A DNA stretch of 52,793 bases, taken from contig JAHNZQ020000092.1 of NCBI GenBank assembly GCA_019155205.2, forward strand, positions 1,471,890 through 1,524,682. The letters run 5' to 3'. The notes below the pieces were generated by a model, which was given only the letters and a program-made list of their open reading frames with translations, was not told the DNA's origin and ran no database searches. This stretch comes from Gracilaria vermiculophylla (lineage: Eukaryota; Rhodophyta; Florideophyceae; Gracilariales; Gracilariaceae). Of this stretch, positions 11,531-22,899 are shown in pieces. The position numbers and the translations under genes were made by a program. Every line of letters starts with the position of its first letter. The stretch's first letter is position 1.

Positions 11531-12743
11531 ACTTTAGCAAGCGGTCTGACGTCTATGCAAACCTAGCAAAAAGTACGACGGCAATAGACAACAACCAACA
11601 AGAAACAACAAAAACTATAACAACAACAGAAAAAATTGAACTGACTGTTTCGTCAGCGGGTACACTGGCGCAAGAAACTACCTCTGCTACCCCGGGGTTC
11701 GGATCCCTAGTCCTCAGAGGTCTTCTGCGTAGAAAGCGCTGTCTGCTGTTTACCTCATCCTACGCTCAAGAAGAAGGCGCGTCGCTCTTTTTGAGACTTC
11801 CAGAAGATGGCTTATGGCCAAAGATATGCTTTCACCAATTTAGACCTTTGTGGTTTCTTGCAAGAACTTGCGCAACTTCAAACTTAAGGTACTTTGTCCC
11901 CAAGGTACGCTGCAGACGAGCATCAATTAAGGTAACCGCGGCCGGAGGGGAGCTAAGCCTGTGCTACCACCACTTCCCAGAAGACCTGGGTCCCAGGATC
12001 AATATCTCGGTATGGGTATCGTTCGCAACACCCCAAGCACCCGACCCGAAGCCAGATTTACACACAGGTCACCACCAACCAAGTGCAATATGCCACGATA
12101 CCCCGTCCACAGGCGATCCTGAGCTACTCGCCAGGTCTTTCGTCCAACACCGTTATCCGCCCAACAAAAAAAAGAACTGATGGGGAGCCCGCTTTACAGA
12201 AACACCTGCTTTGGATCAAGTCGCCAGACTAACGTCCCCGATTTCTCGGATAAACCACTCGTCGCACTGGTGCAAGGTGAAGACGAAGGACAAACAATTG
12301 CTCAGCACAACACACAGTGCCCATACTTCCCATAAACAGGAGTCAAGCTCACAGTACCACATCAGAAAAAGACAGATGGACCCAAAATAATGACGACAAG
12401 GGACGACTTCAAAACTCAGAACAAACGGCGGAACTTAATCGACGGCAACGGGCAAAATGAAGGCCCGAAGCTCTAAATCAAAATATATCGTCTAATCACA
12501 TCCACCACAACGCCCTCAGTGAGGAACGAAATCTAAAAGGGAAAGGAACGTAACCAACACTGACCAGAACAACAGAAAACAGGTACAAACAAATCGACCT
12601 TAAACCACCCTTCGGCGATGGGAACGAAGACGAAAGAAACGCTGGCGATCACGACGGTGAAGAGGAAACGCGGAACGGATGTAAGACGGTGCTAGAGACC
12701 GGCGAGAAACGATTAGTGAACGGAAGGGGTAGAAGTGGGCGGG
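11531..12743. other. Long untranslated leader of Copia D
   Basis: About 1.2 kb separates the primer binding site from the gag start. No protein domain is seen on the minus strand. A 129-codon open frame on the plus strand (11791-12180) has no recognisable motif and runs against the element. The part 12180-12740 is purine-rich on the plus strand and has no long ORF. This may be a packaging leader or an older insertion. Confidence 0.4.
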
Positions 12744-12758
12744 GCTGGGCCCAGAACC
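12744..12758 (-). promoter_or_regulatory. Primer binding site, half-tRNA-iMet type (Copia D)
   Basis: The minus strand reads GGTTCTGGGCCCAGC, touching the 5' LTR. It matches the complement of the eukaryotic initiator tRNA-Met anticodon arm (GGTTATGGGCCCAGC) with one mismatch. Confidence 0.65.
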
Positions 12759-13275
12759 TTATGGAGGTCAGCGGGGCAAAGGGAAAGTTGACGGGATGCA
12801 AAGAACGTTCGCCAGCTCTGGATTCGATCTAATTGGAGGTGCCTCGAGGCCACCTTACATAGTGGCAAACTTTCAGCAACTCGATCAGAGAGTATCCTAT
12901 ACTACGTATCGGAGACAAGCATTACTGCTAATCATATTTAAAAAATATCATAAATGTGTTACCCACGATGATACTGACAATGTTACCTACAATTCAATAG
13001 TGCTGACAACAACAAAGCACAACAAGGCACAAGCCATGCACAAGGAGTCATGACAGTTACTTAAACTCAGAAGAGCATTACATTGCACAAATTAACGGAT
13101 CCTGCGTGTCACCGTAATTCGGCTCCATATATAAGCAGCTTCCACGTTACATTAGTCAGCACGTTACAGAACCATGTCAATCTTTTTACAATGGCTTACA
13201 TTCCAGCTCATCGATATGTGGCAGGAACCGCATGTGCGCTGCGAAAGCAGAGATAGTAGCTCATTACTGCTCAGA
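12759..13275 (-). repeat. 5' LTR of Copia D
   Basis: Partner of 6886-7401. On the minus strand it starts TCTGAGCAGT (TGTTAGCAGG in the partner) and ends next to the primer binding site. Confidence 0.8.
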
Positions 13276-13280
13276 GCTAC

Positions 13281-14124
13281 AATTTAGGTAAAATCAGGTC
13301 TTCTTCCGAGCATCAAGTACGTTAGTTATCCAAATAACGTTCTGTATGGCATATGTTTCACGGTATGTTCTTCTTCAAGAATTTTGCCCTGCAGATTTGT
13401 GTCAAGTGATGTCTTTATGCCCTTCCAAAACTGTACATTAAAATTATAAAGTACATTTTTGCCGGAACGTATTGGAATTAATTTCATCAGATCTCTTCGA
13501 GACTATAATGAATTTCTATTCCGAACCTGTGACAATTGTTTCCAAGAGCTTTTATTTTATATTTAAAGTTCAGTTTTTGTTTTACAATTTCCAGTACTGA
13601 AGTATTTTTATTTGCAATCACGAGGTCACCGACATACTTTTAAATATAGATATAGTGACACCCGATGCTTTCCATGAAAGCTTCATTATCTGCAGTTGAT
13701 TTCTTAAAACTGAGGTCAGCAAAAACTTCTCTGATAACTTTATAATATGGTCTTTTTGCCTGTTGTAAACCACAGATTAGGTTATGTAGTGTGCAGACAT
13801 AACTAGAATTTACAAAATCAGCGAACCTCTCCTGTTTTTCCATGAAAATATTTTCTTTCAAAATTTCATTTACAAATGCAGATTTACACCCATTTTGGTG
13901 ATTATCATTTTATGTAGTGCTACCACCAGTATCGTGCATAAAACTGCAATGCAAACCACTGGGGCGTATTTTTCGAAACAATCAACTTTAAACTCTTGTT
14001 TATAACCTTTACAAGCCAGTCTTGCTTTAATTATATCGGTAGCGTAATAGCCCGCAAACCGGAAAACACCAAAACGACGTTTGGAATTGCTTTCCACTAA
14101 AGTCAGACCAGCGTGTAAAGCCAT
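13281..14124 (-). pseudogene. Copia G reverse transcriptase (broken)
   Basis: Two open stretches show RT motifs: IIKARLACKGYKQEFKVDCF and EKYAPVV (13870-14124), then FMEKQERFADFV and HNLICGLQQAKRPYYKV (13640-13861), with the usual GLKQAPRAWY altered. Toward 13290 another frame gives MPYRTLFG and MLGRRPDF, which runs into the Copia D insertion. The organisation matches Copia C. Confidence 0.75.
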
Positions 14125-14257
14125 CTCGAGAGGTGGGCACGACTAAAGCGGATGGAAAGGGCTGAAGAAGTACATTTTGCATTAGGGCAGAGAGGCTGAA
14201 GAATCAAACCCACAAGGTGGGTATATGAGGCGTTTGCCTATCTTCCATGGAGAGAAA

Positions 14258-14673
14258 TACAGTGCGTTTCAAAAGTATGGGACACTGCAAAAGCGCACCA
14301 AAACATGGATTTTTGCCTACTATAGCCAGCCCCTTTCGGTAAGACCATCAAAAACGCCTTTCTAAAGTATGTGACATTCGATAGAACCTCGCAGTTATGG
14401 CAAAAGGAATTGCTCTTTGGCTTTCAGAACAGCACTAAGTCCCTAAATATAAAATACAAGGACACAACGTGTTCATTATTGCTAGAAAACTCGGCCGTTC
14501 GCGTCATGTTATAACATCTTTTCTATCACATCCCACAAAATATGGATTTCAAGGTTCCACTGGACGTCCCAAATTTCTGAAACCTTGTAATGAGAGGCGT
14601 ATGAGGCGTGGACTATCCCTCGGAGGTGCGTCGTGTACAAAAAATGCAAAACAATTGCCTAAACAACTCTCAA
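14258..14673 (+). mobile_element. Tc1/mariner-like transposon, 5' stub
   Basis: A TA dinucleotide (14258-14259) is followed by CAGTGCGTTTCAAAAGTATG, typical of Tc1/mariner terminal repeats. A transposase start follows: MAKGIALWLSEQH at about 14397, one in-frame stop, then IARKLGRSRHVITSFLSHP, TKYGFQGSTGRPKFL and ERRMRRGLSLGGASC, which matches the paired-like helix-turn-helix DNA-binding half of Tc1 transposases including the GRPK hook. The catalytic DDE half is absent because the Gypsy A LTR begins at 14674. Confidence 0.75.
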
Positions 14674-15225
14674 TGAAGTACATTGGCTTCTATGGAAATA
14701 GGGTGGTTTGGCCTTAAGGTATAGTATTCCTAAGGAGGGCTCTTATTTCATTACCTAGGCCACGGGGTGCATGATCTCGCCCGCGTGCGCTACAGTATGC
14801 TTGAGGCACGGTAGAATTACTATTTATTTTAGATAATTTATGCAGGTAATTTGTACAGTAGTGAGACCTGCCGAGGCGGGCTCCCGGCTTGATACTTAAT
14901 CTGCCGGTTGAGCTCCACCTCTGGGGAAGTAAAGACAAGCACCCTTGAGTCTTCATCTACTTTTCCAGTTGGAGTCTCTTGTTGATCAACTCTGGTTTCT
15001 AAGCCGCCGATCCCTAGGTCGCATCATAGCAGCGCCTGTAGGAGAATTGTCCGCCCAGTGAACCCCCCCTCCGCTTGGTGTTTGCGGATCCCCTTTCAGA
15101 ATTCCCCCGGCTCGCGACAGCGGATACCGGAGACCACCTTTAGGAATACGCGCCTTTGGAGTCAACAAAAACTCCTAACGGATATTCTGCTTTACTACCT
15201 CGAGAGGAGGGCTGACAGTACCACA
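14674..15225 (+). repeat. 5' LTR of Gypsy A
   Basis: 552 bp, starting TGAAGTACATTGGCTTCT and ending GGCTGACAGTACCACA. It aligns along its whole length with LTRs at 25750-26872, 26235-26793, 42352-42906 and 43632-44186 (shared words CAGCGGATACCGGAGACCAC and GTCTCACTACTGTA or its complement). Confidence 0.85.
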
Positions 15226-15325
15226 CCGTCTGTTTTCAAAAAGCGTGGAAGTCATAGTCTACGTAACTCATTGCAACTCACTGCTGATCGGTCTGTGCCT
15301 GCACCGGCCAAACAGTTCGAGGTCT

Positions 15326-15606
15326 TGTAGAAGCATCTAGAAGCTTCTAGGAAGCAACCAGAAACTGCTAATATCTAGAGACTTCTAGAAGGTTCTATAG
15401 AAGAAATTATGTAGAATTATTTTATGCTGTATGATAGAAACAATTAGAAGTTCTAGAAGATTATAGAACATTATGAAAACTCTATATAAAAAATAATTGC
15501 AGACCAGGTTTGATGAATGATAGAAGCCAAGCCGAGTCATCGAGATAAAACAACAGTGCGTTTACTAAAGTTTCTCCTAAGCTCTGTACTACATCTATTT
15601 ACAATA
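15326..15606 (+). repeat. 5' LTR of Copia C
   Basis: Starts TGTAGAAGCATCTAGAAG; aligns with 19741-20021 with the same length. Rich in TCTAGAAG words. It ends TTTACAATA just before the primer binding site. Confidence 0.85.
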
Positions 15607-15622
15607 GTTTATGGGCCCAGAC
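15607..15622 (+). promoter_or_regulatory. Primer binding site, half-tRNA-iMet type (Copia C)
   Basis: GTTTATGGGCCCAGAC follows the 5' LTR; the core TTATGGGCCCAG is the complement of the initiator tRNA-Met anticodon loop and stem, as in Drosophila copia. Confidence 0.7.
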
Positions 15623-15879
15623 TACGCCTAAGTCAACCTTGTCGTTAATACAACAGCTTAGAAGTCGGCTGTGAACATGAAATCCGAACAACATCGTAGA
15701 AGTTCGAGGTTGTATGAAAATCAAAGAATCGTACAGTACAGAAATCAGAATTTCAAAAACAGTGCCATCAGAACTGTGCAAAACCGTCAAAAACCGTAAC
15801 CGACCGTACAGTACAGTACACTGTGTCATTTCCGAAATTCGAAATTCGTTCATTCACGTCAACAAGAAACATGGATATA

Positions 15880-16625
15880 GAAGTGAAAAGCACGTTCAAA
15901 ATAGAGAAACGTAATGGAGATAATAATTTCTCTTGGAAATTTCGCATTACAAATTACCTTAAGAAGAAGGGGTATTAGAAAGATGTAGCAGAAGAGGAAA
16001 ATAATGCTACCACTAATGTGAAAGCATTAATAGATATTTGTTTATCTGTCAATGATAATCAAATAGTCTATGTTGAGTCATGCAAAACCGGTACAGAAGC
16101 CTGGAACGCCCTAGCAGAAGTGTACGAAAATAAGGGTATGGCGAACAAAATGGACACGGAGGAGTCCTGTACGTCAAAAAGGCTCCATGAGGGAGAATCA
16201 GCCAAACAACATATAGAAGAATTAAAAGGTCTCAAAACAAAATTGAAACAGCACGGGGTGGATAAAACAAAAGAAGAATATATTATGAGAGTATTGCGCA
16301 GCTTACCAAAAAGCTATGAAAGCTTGGTTGTTAAATTTGAAAATGTAGCTGAAAAGCTAAGCATTAAACAAATCCATGCTAGAATTCTGCGTGAAGAGTC
16401 CAGACAAAAATCGTCTGAATAGCAAGAAAAATCTGAAAGTCTCCTACAGAGAAAAGGCAACAATCAAAAATATAATTTTTCCTATAACTGTCACTACCGT
16501 GGAAAGAAAGGGCACGAAATTGCGGACTGTAGAAAATGCAAAGAGGACACGAAAAATTTTACACAGCCCAGCACGAGCAATATGTCATCCGAAAATATTT
16601 TGATGGCTGAACAAGACCAAAGATA
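15880..16625 (+). pseudogene. Copia C gag (broken)
   Basis: Translation starts in IEKRNGDNNFSWKFRITNYL (about 15902-15960), meets a stop at 15976, then runs open over 16018-16422 (SCKTGTEAWNALAEVYENKG ... RVLRSLPKSYESLVVKFENV), a classical Copia gag core. A stop separates the zinc knuckle CHYRGKKGHEIADC, in which the second Cys is Arg. Gag would coat the element RNA; this copy is defective. Confidence 0.85.
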
Positions 16626-18154
16626 AATCTATGGAACATGGTACATGGACTCTGGTGCATCCTCCCACATGACCAATAATCGAAAGTAGTTTATGGAGGA
16701 AACTTTAAAAAGAACTGGGCCAGTTACCGTCAGACTAGGAGATGGAACCCATGTCAAATCAACAGAAAAGGGAAACATACTTATGGAAATTTCTATGAAT
16801 GGGTCTATGAAGATACTGCCTGTGCAAGATGTTTTATTTGTCCCGGAAATTGCTACGAACATTTTATCTATTGGGAAAATTGATGAACGTGGACATCGAG
16901 TTTATTTTCAAAAAGGGTGGTGCACCGTTTTATCCAAATATTCAAATGAAAAACTCTTTTAGGTCAAGAAAGAAAATTCTATCTACTGCTTTAAGAGCTC
17001 CGAGAAGATCGAAAAAAATTATGTAGCATACTCAGCCAATATAACGGAGCAAGAACTTTGGCATGCTAGACTAAGACATGCTGAAAAATCAGTCTTGAGC
17101 CAAATCGTATCGATGAAAACCGCAGATGGTGTTTCAGAAAAATTGTAACAAAACGATATAAGTACATGCAAGGGATGTGTACTTGGAAAAATGAGCTCAA
17201 AATCATTTCCGTCATTAGGAAATTTTCAATCAATGGAAAAATTAAATCTCACGCACACAGATCTTTGTGGGCCTATGAGTACAAAATCCAAAAAAAGAAA
17301 ATTGTATTTCTTAACCTTCACTGATGATTACACAAGAAAATCATTTGCGTATTCTCTTCGTACCAAAAACGAAGCCTTTGAAAAAACCCGAGAATTTCTG
17401 ACAATGGTGGAAAATCAAGAAGGAATTTCTATCAAACGAATTAGAAGTGACAGAGGAGGAGAATATTTTTCTGAGGCATTTGAAAAGTATTTCAAACACA
17501 AAGGTATCACACACGAGGGTACTGGAGCACAGCAACTACAACAGAATGGTGTGGCGGAAAGAATTATCTGAACACTTCGTGAAAAAGCAAGATGTACGCT
17601 TTACTTTCAGAACATTCCCAGAACATTTTGGGCTGAAGCTATCCAAACTGCAAATGTGATTAGGAATTTTGTTCCTACAAGAATTCTAGGCAATTGCAGT
17701 GCTCATGAAAAATTGTTCGGAAAGAAACCAAATTTCTCATCTCAAAGTATTTGTGTGCAAGGCCTATGTTTTCATTCCAAATGATCATAGAAAGAAATGG
17801 GATGCCAAGTCAAGGCTCTGTAAATTTTTGGGATACAAAGGTAGAAATTATCGCTTTATGGACAATACAACCAGAAGAGCGGTTTTAAGTGGAACGGCAA
17901 AATTTCTAGAAGCACTAAAAATAATCTCAACAGAAGAAGAAATTTCTTTTGGACCAGAAAACTCAAAAGAAAAAGAAGTATTGCCGAACACTAAAAAGGA
18001 AAATGATTAGGAAAATTCTGAGGCTTACAACCCACCTCCAGAAAATGAGCAAGCACCAGAAGTTATCCCACGGAGAAGTGGGAGAACTAGAAGACAGCCA
18101 ACATGGCTCACATATGAGCATGCTGATGAAAATTAGGATACTGCTGCTGGTGAA
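16626..18154 (+). pseudogene. Copia C protease and integrase (broken)
   Basis: Protease: YMDSGASSHMT with the intact D-S-G (about 16644-16676). Integrase: LWHARLRHAEKSVL and CKGCVLGK (HHCC), core HTDLCGPM, IRSDRGGEYFSEAF and QQNGVAERII, so all three catalytic acids are present (17191-17571). After a stop the chain continues in other frames, with RPMFSFQ and a C-terminal stretch to about 18010, then a polar linker. Stops at 16684, 16960, 17146 and 17569 among others. Confidence 0.85.
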
Positions 18155-19730
18155 GTGATAATGCTTGCAGATGAATCAGAACCAAGTAATGTACAGGAAG
18201 CCCTGTCCCGGGTTCAGAAAAACTATTGGACATCTGCAATGGAAAGAGAAATTAATTCTTTATACGAGAATAATACTTGGAAACTGGTTCCTCGAAAATC
18301 AGACATGTATATTTTGCAACCAAAATGGGTTTTCAAGATAAAAACCGAAACCAAGAATCAAGAGAAAATACTTAAGGCGAGACTGGTTTGCAGAGGGTAT
18401 CAGCAAAAAAATGGCATTGATTATTTTGACACGTACGCTCCAGCTGTACGCATGGCTTCTTCACGTACTGTGCTGGCTGTCGCACTCCAACAAAAAAATG
18501 TTCATCACCCAGATGGATGTTAAAAAAGCGTTCTGAAGTGGAGTTTTGGAGAAAGAAATTTTTATGGAACAGCCTGAGGGTTTTATTGACTCAAAAACTC
18601 CTAATCACATCTGCAAGCTAACAAAGACAATTTATGGACTAAAACAGGCGCCAAGAGCGTGGTACAAAATGACTAGCTCGGTTTTGAGCTACATGAAATT
18701 TTCGAAAGCTCATGGAGACAGTGCAATATTTGTCGCAAATATTGATGACCATGAAGTATTTATTTAACTATATGTCGATGACATAGTACAAGCAAGTGAA
18801 AATCCAAAGTTGTTAAATTTTTTGAAGCAAGACCATAGTTCAAAAATTTCAAATGAAGGATCTTGGAGAAATTCGGCATGTACTAGGCATTGAAATCGAC
18901 TATAATCGAGAAAAAGGAATTCGAAAATTATGTCAAAGTGCCTACGCAAAAACTGTGCTTAACCGATTTAATATGGAGAACTGCAAAGAAATTCATACAC
19001 CCTTTGAGGCGAATAGTACTTTAAAAAAATGTGTAACTGATGAAATAATTACGGGCGTTCCCTATAGAGAATTAATTGGTTCACTTATGTATTTTATGCT
19101 AGGGACGCGTCCTGATCTAGCATATGCAGTTAGAAAATTAACTCCTTTTTCTGAAGAGCTTTGCACAGAACATTGGAAATCATGCAAAAGGGTGCTTAGG
19201 TATATTCAGAAGATAAAATATTTTTGTCTCGTTTACGAAAAATCTACCAACCCATCACTATATGTCTACAGTGATGCCAGTTGGGGAAATACGGAAAACA
19301 GAAAATTCAGTTTCTGGATATGATACATTTTATGGAAGTTGTTTACTGTCATGGAGCAGTCGAAAGCAAAATTGTGTGGCATTGTCATCCACAGAGACCG
19401 AATTAATTGCAGTTACAGAGGCACTTAAAGAATGGAAACCGTTGGAAAAAATCATGAAGGATCTTAAAACTACTGAAGAACAAGCTATTCAAATTTTTGT
19501 TGACAACCAGTCTACAATTGCAATTTCAAAAATGGAAGGAAGCCATGGAAAATCAAAGCACGTTGCTATACGGCATTTCTATATTCAGGACTGCTTGGAA
19601 AATGAAGAAGTGAAAATTAAATACTGTCCTATCAAAACATATGGCAGCTGATATTTTTAAAAAGTCTCTACAGAAAAACAAGCATTGGTTTTTTATGGAC
19701 ATGTTGGGTCTTAAGCATTTAGCAAGTTGA
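18155..19730 (+). pseudogene. Copia C reverse transcriptase and RNase H (broken)
   Basis: Motifs in order: WTSAMEREINSLYENNTWKL, LKARLVCRGYQQKNGIDYF, MDVKKAF in a shifted frame near 18515, FMEQPEGFI, YGLKQAPRAWYKM, then LYVDDIVQAS (18770-18800), an intact YVDD box. RNase H follows with YSDASWGNTEN, ALSSTETELIAV, FVDNQSTIAI and a degraded end near 19650. Frame changes at about 18515 and 19300 and stops at 18533 and 18765 kill it. Confidence 0.85.
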
Positions 19731-19740
19731 GAGAGGGTGA

Positions 19741-20021
19741 TGTAGAAGCATCTAGAAGATTCTAGGAAGCAACTAGAAACTGCTAATATCTAGAGACGTT
19801 TAGAAGGTTTTATAGAAGAAATTATGTAGAAGTATTTTATGCTTTATGATAGAAACTATCAGAAGTTCTAGAAGACTATAGAAAATTATGAGAACACTAC
19901 ATAAGAAAGAAATGCATACCAGGTTTGATGAATGAAAGAGGAAAAGCCGAGTTGTCGAGGTAAAACAATAGTGCTTTTACTCAAGTTTGTCCTGAGCTCT
20001 GTACTACACCTATTTAGAATA
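19741..20021 (+). repeat. 3' LTR of Copia C
   Basis: 281 bp, starts TGTAGAAGCATCTAGAAG like the 5' copy and ends TTTAGAATA. The two LTRs differ at numerous positions, in keeping with an old insertion. Confidence 0.85.
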
Positions 20022-20958
20022 ATATCCGCTCTCCCCAGGAAAACTTTGGGGTCCGCGTTCCAGTTGGTGTGTAGTCTGTCCCACTCACAAATGCGCCGCC
20101 AGTTCACGGGCCAGTACCCAAACCGCTGGCACCTCAGGGGAACGCATCGTACCTGCATGTGCAACCGCAGCAGCCGTCCCCCATTAGACCTATGACCCTC
20201 TCCAACCAGAACATCTCTCAGAATCACGAGTACAGGCTCCGTGGGGCTCCTTTCCGTCGAATCTCAGCCCAATGGAGGTCGCCTTTAGGAAAGGGGGAGA
20301 AGCCATCTGCACGATCGACGCAGAATCGGCGGAGAACTCAATCCATTCGGACCCATTCGACACCTTTGAAGACTCTTTCTGCACGCTCCGCTCTGAGACT
20401 TATAAGGTGTTTGCCTTTATAGGATGTTCTGCACTCGCTTCAACAACGGTGCACGCTATCCTCGACACCGGAGCTGGCCCAAACGTTTTGCACGCTGACG
20501 TGCTTCCGCGGTTTGCTACTGGATCCTTGAGGACTGGAAAGCTCTTTACGATGCAAGACGTGTCATTTCCATCATTGTCGTGTCGAGCCTTGAACATTCT
20601 TGGTGCATTACCTTTGTATCTCCTGTTGGGGTCCTTACAGGTAAATGTGTGGTTTCTCGTGGCGACCAGCCTGGCAGCACAATGAATATTGGGCACTTCC
20701 TTTATAAATCGGTATGTACGTGCAAAATACCCATGCCTGCGGAAGGTGACGTTTCACGACGCCACTCTTCTAGATATCGTGTCTGCATATTGGAGACCGG
20801 AGGCCAATGTGCGTCAAGTTGGTAATATTCCAAAGGAGACGCAGTCGAATAAGCCTTGGGTGGTGAAGAGCATCGCAATACCCGCGAGGAGTCAGACTGA
20901 CGTTTGGGTGAAAACCCCTATATCTAGCCTCTCATTCCTACTGGTAATTCGTATCTGA
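20022..20958 (+). pseudogene. Gypsy A gag end and aspartic protease (broken)
   Basis: The first 250 bases give only short arginine- and proline-rich pieces that may be the end of gag. From 20272 a frame contains TVHAILDTGAGPNVLHADVL, the retropepsin active site D-T-G-A, and continues after a frame change as LGTSFINRYVRAKYP and IPARSQTDVWVKT to 20958. Then ANLKDSPFRLQRGFVIGLAL (20976-21185) leads to RT. The protease would release Gypsy proteins from the polyprotein. Confidence 0.75.
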
Positions 20959-21184
20959 CAACTAAGCGTCACTCCATGATGGCAAACAGCTTTACAGAAA
21001 TAGTGCAGACTATTCCAATCAGAGTCATTCTTGCTAACCTGAAGGATTCGCCTTTTCGGCTTCAAAGAGGATTTGTCATCGGATTGGCACTAGTGGCATC
21101 GACGACTCCAAGGAAGAGAGTCATGCCCCTTCGCAGGAAAAGCTTCAAAAAGGCGAAGAGTTTAAAGAGTATCGTCACAGGTTA

Positions 21185-21850
21185 GTGGAGATGCTATCCA
21201 CCTTTGAGGAAATATGGTCTAGTCGCCTTTGTCAGATAAGCCTGGCCAAGCACCAGATCCAGCTCATACCTGAGGAGAAACCGGTACAGCAACTCCCGAG
21301 GAGGGCCGGGCCTCATGCGCAAGATTTGGAACGGGACGAGATCCAGCGGATGCTAGGTAAATGCGTTATTGAGCCTTCCGATTCCGAATGGGCCTTCCCG
21401 GGGGTGTTCGAAAAGAAAAAAGATGGCTCCTTGAGGTTATGAACTGAATATAGACGCCCTAACGAGGTGACGGTACGCCAGTTGTACCCGACGCCCCGTA
21501 TTGATGAATGTATCAACTATCTTTAAAATACGCCCATTATCTCCGCGCTGGATGCTGATATTGGCTGCTGGTAAATCGAGATGGATGACTCCGATAAAGA
21601 TAAGACAACTTTTAGCTTCCACTGTGGAATGTTTATATTCCATAGGATACCATTTTGGATTGAAGAATGCACCTGCAACGTTCCAAAGAGCGGTGGACAT
21701 AATCCTGTCGCCGGTAAAATTTCAGTACGCCTTGGTGTATATTAACGAAGTCACTATATAATTCCGCAGCGTGGAGGAGCACTTTGTGCATGTGAACCAC
21801 GTGCTGCACCTCCTGAAGGATGCTGGACTCCCCTTGAGGCTGTAGTAGTG
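21185..21850 (+). pseudogene. Gypsy A reverse transcriptase (broken)
   Basis: KHQIQLIPEEKPVQQLPRR, CVIEPSDSEWAFPGVFEKKK, then a stop at 21440 in what should be KKDGSLRLCTEYRRPNE, then FHRIPFGLKNAPATFQRAVD in another frame, and LVYINEVTI where YVDD is expected. Loss of the Asp pair (I-N-E) is a clear inactivating change. Compare Gypsy B, which keeps YVDD. Confidence 0.8.
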
Positions 21851-21888
21851 TTTCTTTTTAAAATCCTCGGTGGATTACCTGGGGCACA

Positions 21889-22694
21889 TTGTGCTCCTGG
21901 GCCGCAAACAGGTTTTCACAAAAACCTCAAGACGCTATCAAGGACGTTCACCCTTCCACGGACCAGACGGAGCTCTTCTACTTCTTGGGATTGTGTGATG
22001 TCTTTTGGAGGGTTTTTCCGAATATCTCAAAAATTGTGGCGCCATTAAATCGCCTCTTTGAGAAAGACAAAACGAAGCCATTGGCCCCCTTGCCAGACGA
22101 AGAATTCGAAGCATGTAACATTTTGAAGAGAAGACCAACACAGCCAACGATCTTGGTACTATCAAAGCGGAACGGACATATGATTCTGGACACAGACGCC
22201 TGTAAATATCAGGTTGGATGTGCCCTCCTATAGGAACAACCTGAGGGCGGACTTCAACCTATAGGATATTGGAGCCGGAGCCTTTTCCCGATGGAGCGGA
22301 ATTATTCTACCTCGGATCGCTAATGTCTCGCCATTCTATGGGTCTATGGGCAGTGTTTCTTTTACGCCCGTACCTGGAAAGCGCGTTTTTCAATTTAAGG
22401 ATGGAAAAATTACCACTAAAGTAGATATTGTCCTTGATGGATTCATCCGGGCGCCTGGAGAGGAGAAGATTACGCCTACTGGAGTACGAGTTTGAGATCG
22501 TCTACCGTCCTGGCATAAAATACCAGGCGGCGAACGCCCTGTCGTGTATATCTACAGAGGATGCAGATAAAGCACCTTTGGAGAACAATCTTCCGTGTCT
22601 AGTCCTCGATAGCGCCAACAGAAAGGAAGGATCCGAAGTAGTATGCTTAGCATGTATAGACCTGGAGGCACGTTTATTGGACTCCCTGATGTGA
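21889..22694 (+). pseudogene. Gypsy A RNase H (broken)
   Basis: PDEEFEACNILKRRPTQPTI and MILDTDACKYQVGCALL mark the tether and the first catalytic Asp of RNase H. After several stops, RRLRLLEYEFEIVYRPGIKY and QAANAL (22480-22545) is the usual RNase H end of Gypsy elements. Confidence 0.75.
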
Positions 22695-22899
22695 TGGCCC
22701 TCGTTGAGGAAGAGAAAGAAGTTCTCCCAATCACCATCGCGGAGTTCGGGAACAAGCAGAGTACGAATACGTAGTGCAAGGAGTGCCTTGCCACTATGGG
22801 AATTTTTACATCGTCATTCGGTGCTGATCGCGATAACATTCCTGTACGCCGCCCTCTCTTGAACGGTGTTCTTCTAAAGGGGGTCTGACGAGCCTAAGG

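Larger units (their letters stand above)
6886..13275 (-). mobile_element. Copia 'D', full-length but decayed, nested in Copia G
   Basis: About 6.4 kb bounded by two direct LTRs of 516-517 bp. Inside are a polypurine tract at the 3' LTR, RNase H, RT, integrase, protease and gag fragments in Copia order, and a primer binding site at the 5' LTR. It sits in the RT/RNase H region of Copia G. The flanking 5-mers cctac (6881-6885) and gctac (13276-13280) look like a target-site duplication with one change. All ORFs contain stops, and the LTRs have diverged visibly, so the insertion is old. Confidence 0.85.
6005..14115 (-). mobile_element. Copia 'G', decayed and split by Copia D
   Basis: The two flanks of Copia D are halves of one minus-strand Copia element. 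The right half (13281-14124) encodes RT up to GRRPDF; the left half (6290-6885) takes up with VGVLCQYFEKYCIDQWKACK and ends in RNase H, a polypurine tract and an LTR. The LTR and RT resemble Copia C (15-20 kb) in composition and motif spacing, so G is an older relative of C. The part upstream of RT (gag, protease, integrase) is missing at about 14115. Confidence 0.75.
15326..20021 (+). mobile_element. Copia 'C' nested in Gypsy A
   Basis: 4.7 kb with 281-bp LTRs at both ends, a primer binding site next to the 5' LTR, a purine run (GAGAGAGGGTGA) before the 3' LTR, and gag, protease, integrase, RT and RNase H in order. It is A-rich, unlike the GC-rich Gypsy around it. Catalytic residues are mostly intact, but at least ten stops or shifts break the frame. 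The flanks ggtct and atatc are not a target duplication. Confidence 0.9.

Noticed and set aside
11791..12180. 129-codon plus-strand frame in the Copia D leader
   Set aside because: No motif, opposite to the element, and no second copy for comparison.
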